DNA from: Thermodesulfobacterium sp. TA1
GTDB taxonomy: Bacteria; Desulfobacterota; Thermodesulfobacteria; Thermodesulfobacteriales; Thermodesulfobacteriaceae
Direction: 5' to 3'
Assembly: GCF_008630935.1 (NCBI RefSeq)
Contig: NZ_CP043908.1
Location: 1,240,001-1,304,000 of the forward strand
Length of the DNA stretch: 64,000 bases
The position numbers and the translations under genes are program-made. The notes under the pieces are model-generated. The model saw nothing but the letters and a program-made list of their open reading frames with translations. It did no database searches and was not told where the DNA came from. Positions 62,563 to 64,000 of the stretch are shown here, in pieces. Each line of letters opens with the position of its first letter. Position 1 is the first letter of the stretch.

Positions 62563-63408
62563 TTGGTTGACCTTCATACTCACTCTACCGCCTCTGACGG
62601 AACTTTATCCCCTAAGGAATTGGTATTGCTGGCTAAAAAAGAGGGATTACAAGCCTTAGCCCTTACAGACCACGACACTACCCAAGGACTGAAAGAAGCT
62701 TATCTTACCGCTAAAGAGGTAGACCTTCCCTTTATCTGCGGAGTAGAAATAAGCGTTAAGATTGAAGGACCAGGGAATTTTCATCTGTTAGGTTATTTTT
62801 TAGACCCTGAAGTGCCTGAAATACAAGCCACCTTAGAGGTTTTACAGCAAGCCCGAGAACAGCGCAACCAAAAGATGATAGAAAAACTCCAACAAGCAGG
62901 GATAGACATAACCTTAGAAGAATTAAAAACTATAAACCAAGGAGAATTAGGACGGCTTCACATCGCCAAACTTTTGATTAAAAAAGGGATAGTCCAAACC
63001 TTTGAAGAGGCCTTTCAAAAATACCTTAAAAAAGGGGCTTTAGCCTATGTCCCTAAGTCCTTACTTTCTCCTGAAGAAGCCATAACTAAAATCAAACAGG
63101 CCAGAGGTATCCCGGTTTTAGCCCATCCTTTTAGCCTCAACCTCTCCTATGCAGACCTCTATAACTATCTTAAATTTTTAAAAGATTTAGGTTTGATGGG
63201 AATTGAGGCTTACTATACCGAACATACCAAAGAGTTTACCCAGTTTTTGTTAGAAACCGCCCAGAAACTTGACCTTATCGTTACCGGAGGAAGCGACTTT
63301 CATGGAGCCAACAAACCTGACATTAAGCTGGGAAAAGGACGAAACAACCTTAATGTGCCTTTTTCCTGCTACGAAAACCTAAAAAACCTGCTTGAAAAAC
63401 AACGATAA
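62563..63408 (+). CDS. PHP-domain phosphoesterase (RNase AM/TrpH family)
   Basis: A 281-residue PHP-domain protein with metal motifs DLHTHSTASDGTLSP at the start, LTDHDTTQG, AHPF and GGSDFHGAN near the end. Relatives are 3',5'-nucleotide bisphosphate phosphatases or 5'-3' exonucleases acting on RNA ends. The start is TTG, fixed by a strong AAAGGAGGT site 5 bases upstream and by the conserved VDLHTHS. It lies 3 bases after pyrG. Confidence 0.88.
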   Translation: MVDLHTHSTASDGTLSPKELVLLAKKEGLQALALTDHDTTQGLKEAYLTAKEVDLPFICGVEISVKIEGPGNFHLLGYFLDPEVPEIQATLEVLQQAREQRNQKMIEKLQQAGIDITLEELKTINQGELGRLHIAKLLIKKGIVQTFEEAFQKYLKKGALAYVPKSLLSPEEAITKIKQARGIPVLAHPFSLNLSYADLYNYLKFLKDLGLMGIEAYYTEHTKEFTQFLLETAQKLDLIVTGGSDFHGANKPDIKLGKGRNNLNVPFSCYENLKNLLEKQR

Positions 63409-63459
63409 AACTATATATTTCTACTAAAAAATCTATGTTTAAACCCTTAGGAGGGGTGG

Positions 63460-64000
63460 ATGGAAAAACAAAAGCTCATAGAACGCATCTTGGAGTTAAA
63501 ACAAAAGAGAAAAGCTATCATCTTGGCCCATAACTATCAACCTCCTGAGATACAAGACATAGCAGACTTAAGGGGAGATTCTTTAGAGCTTAGCCTTAAA
63601 GCCAGTAAAACCGATGCCGAGGTTATCGTTTTTTGTGGGGTTTATTTTATGGCAGAGACCGCTAAGATAGTCTCCCCCCAAAAAAAGGTCCTTCTTCCTG
63701 TAGGAAGTGCCTGTTGTGAGATGGCAGACATGATAACCCCTCAAGACGTAATCAGGTTAAAAGAAACATATCCAGACGCACCGGTTGTCACCTATGTAAA
63801 CTCTACCGCAGAGGTAAAGGCTTTAAGTGATGTATGTTGCACCTCAGCCAACGCCGTAAAAGTAGTAGGTACCTTTCCCCAAAAACAAATCATCATGCTT
63901 CCTGACATGAACTTAGCCCAATACACCCAGAGGTTTTATCCAGATAAAGAAATCGTCTACTTTGAAGGCTTTTGCCCTTTTCATCATCTTCTCACCCCTG
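63460..64000 (+). CDS. nadA: Quinolinate synthase NadA (N-terminal part, cut by window edge)
   Basis: NadA makes quinolinate for NAD from iminoaspartate and DHAP with a 4Fe-4S cluster. The first 180 codons show the opening AIILAHNYQPPEIQDIADLRGDS, the cluster cysteine in VIVFCGVYFMAETAKI, and VNSTAEVKALSDVCCTSANA. A strong AGGAGGGG site precedes the ATG. The C-terminal two-fifths is outside the window. Confidence 0.95.
   Translation, partial: MEKQKLIERILELKQKRKAIILAHNYQPPEIQDIADLRGDSLELSLKASKTDAEVIVFCGVYFMAETAKIVSPQKKVLLPVGSACCEMADMITPQDVIRLKETYPDAPVVTYVNSTAEVKALSDVCCTSANAVKVVGTFPQKQIIMLPDMNLAQYTQRFYPDKEIVYFEGFCPFHHLLTP

Overview
The window reads as one stretch of chromosome from an AT-rich, thermophilic, Gram-negative anaerobe, most likely a member of Thermodesulfobacteriota (Thermodesulfobacterium/Caldimicrobium-like). 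The reasons are: an outer membrane (BamA, LolC/LolD, LptF/LptG, and the flagellar L- and P-rings FlgH and FlgI); a branched-polyamine synthase of the BpsA type known from thermophiles; a siroheme decarboxylase subunit (alternative heme route); an archaeal-type PEP carboxylase; and the families DUF4416, DUF4390 and DUF4911, which are typical of deltaproteobacterial lineages. The placement is inferred from gene content, not from a search. Genes are packed tightly, with many ATGA-type overlaps and several TTG or GTG starts.

Layout. 1-3240 (-): flagellar rod and ring genes flgF-flgG-flgA-flgH-flgI. 3595-9667 (-): lysS-lolC-lolD-bamA, for envelope lipoprotein and outer-membrane protein export. 9698-10260: a decayed transposase, then a clear promoter for lysA-queA (+). 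12691-15521 (-): nucleotide-sugar epimerase, class II aldolase, hemL. 15907-17989 (+): an L,D-transpeptidase and a DUF882 peptidase for the cell wall. 18067-21834 (+): ffh-rpsP-khpA-rimM-trmD, with TrmD carrying an extra methyltransferase domain. 21932-25892 (+): a two-subunit biotin carboxylase/carboxyltransferase and a HIT protein. 25903-34650 (-): initiator tRNA-fMet, bpsA, efp, two small unknown genes, a membrane diguanylate cyclase, Trm112, DUF4416, moaA, ricT, metG. 35108-38233 (+): ahbB, DUF4390, NtrY-like kinase. 38204-45505 (-): lptF-lptG-acpP-fabF-rpiB-acpS-nnrDE-pilZ-pilD. 45641-46228 (+): DJ-1/PfpI. 46271-48218 (-): nrfH-nrfA behind a perfect FNR-type box. 48300-51915 (-): MFS transporter, hybrid histidine kinase, xerC. 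52188-54218 (+): cold-shock protein, DUF4911, archaeal-type PEP carboxylase. 54225-55319 (-): aroC. 55393-64000 (+): ispD, an unknown gene, aconitase, a lytic transglycosylase, an M24 peptidase, pyrG, a PHP protein and nadA (cut by the window edge).

How it fits together. The carbon genes (two-subunit carboxylase, PEP carboxylase, aconitase) supply and run C4 and TCA intermediates. hemL and ahbB belong to the route that makes heme from glutamate through siroheme, and the multiheme nitrite reductase NrfHA uses that heme. BpsA and EF-P sit together as polyamine and translation functions. I found no CRISPR array, prophage, intact insertion sequence or defence system. The window is mostly housekeeping. 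The points that deserve a second look are altered active-site motifs in the carboxyltransferase, an atypical EF-P loop beside two unknown small genes, the decayed transposase, the FNR-controlled nrf promoter, a possible RNA hairpin at the cold-shock leader, and a gene that starts directly after a terminator.
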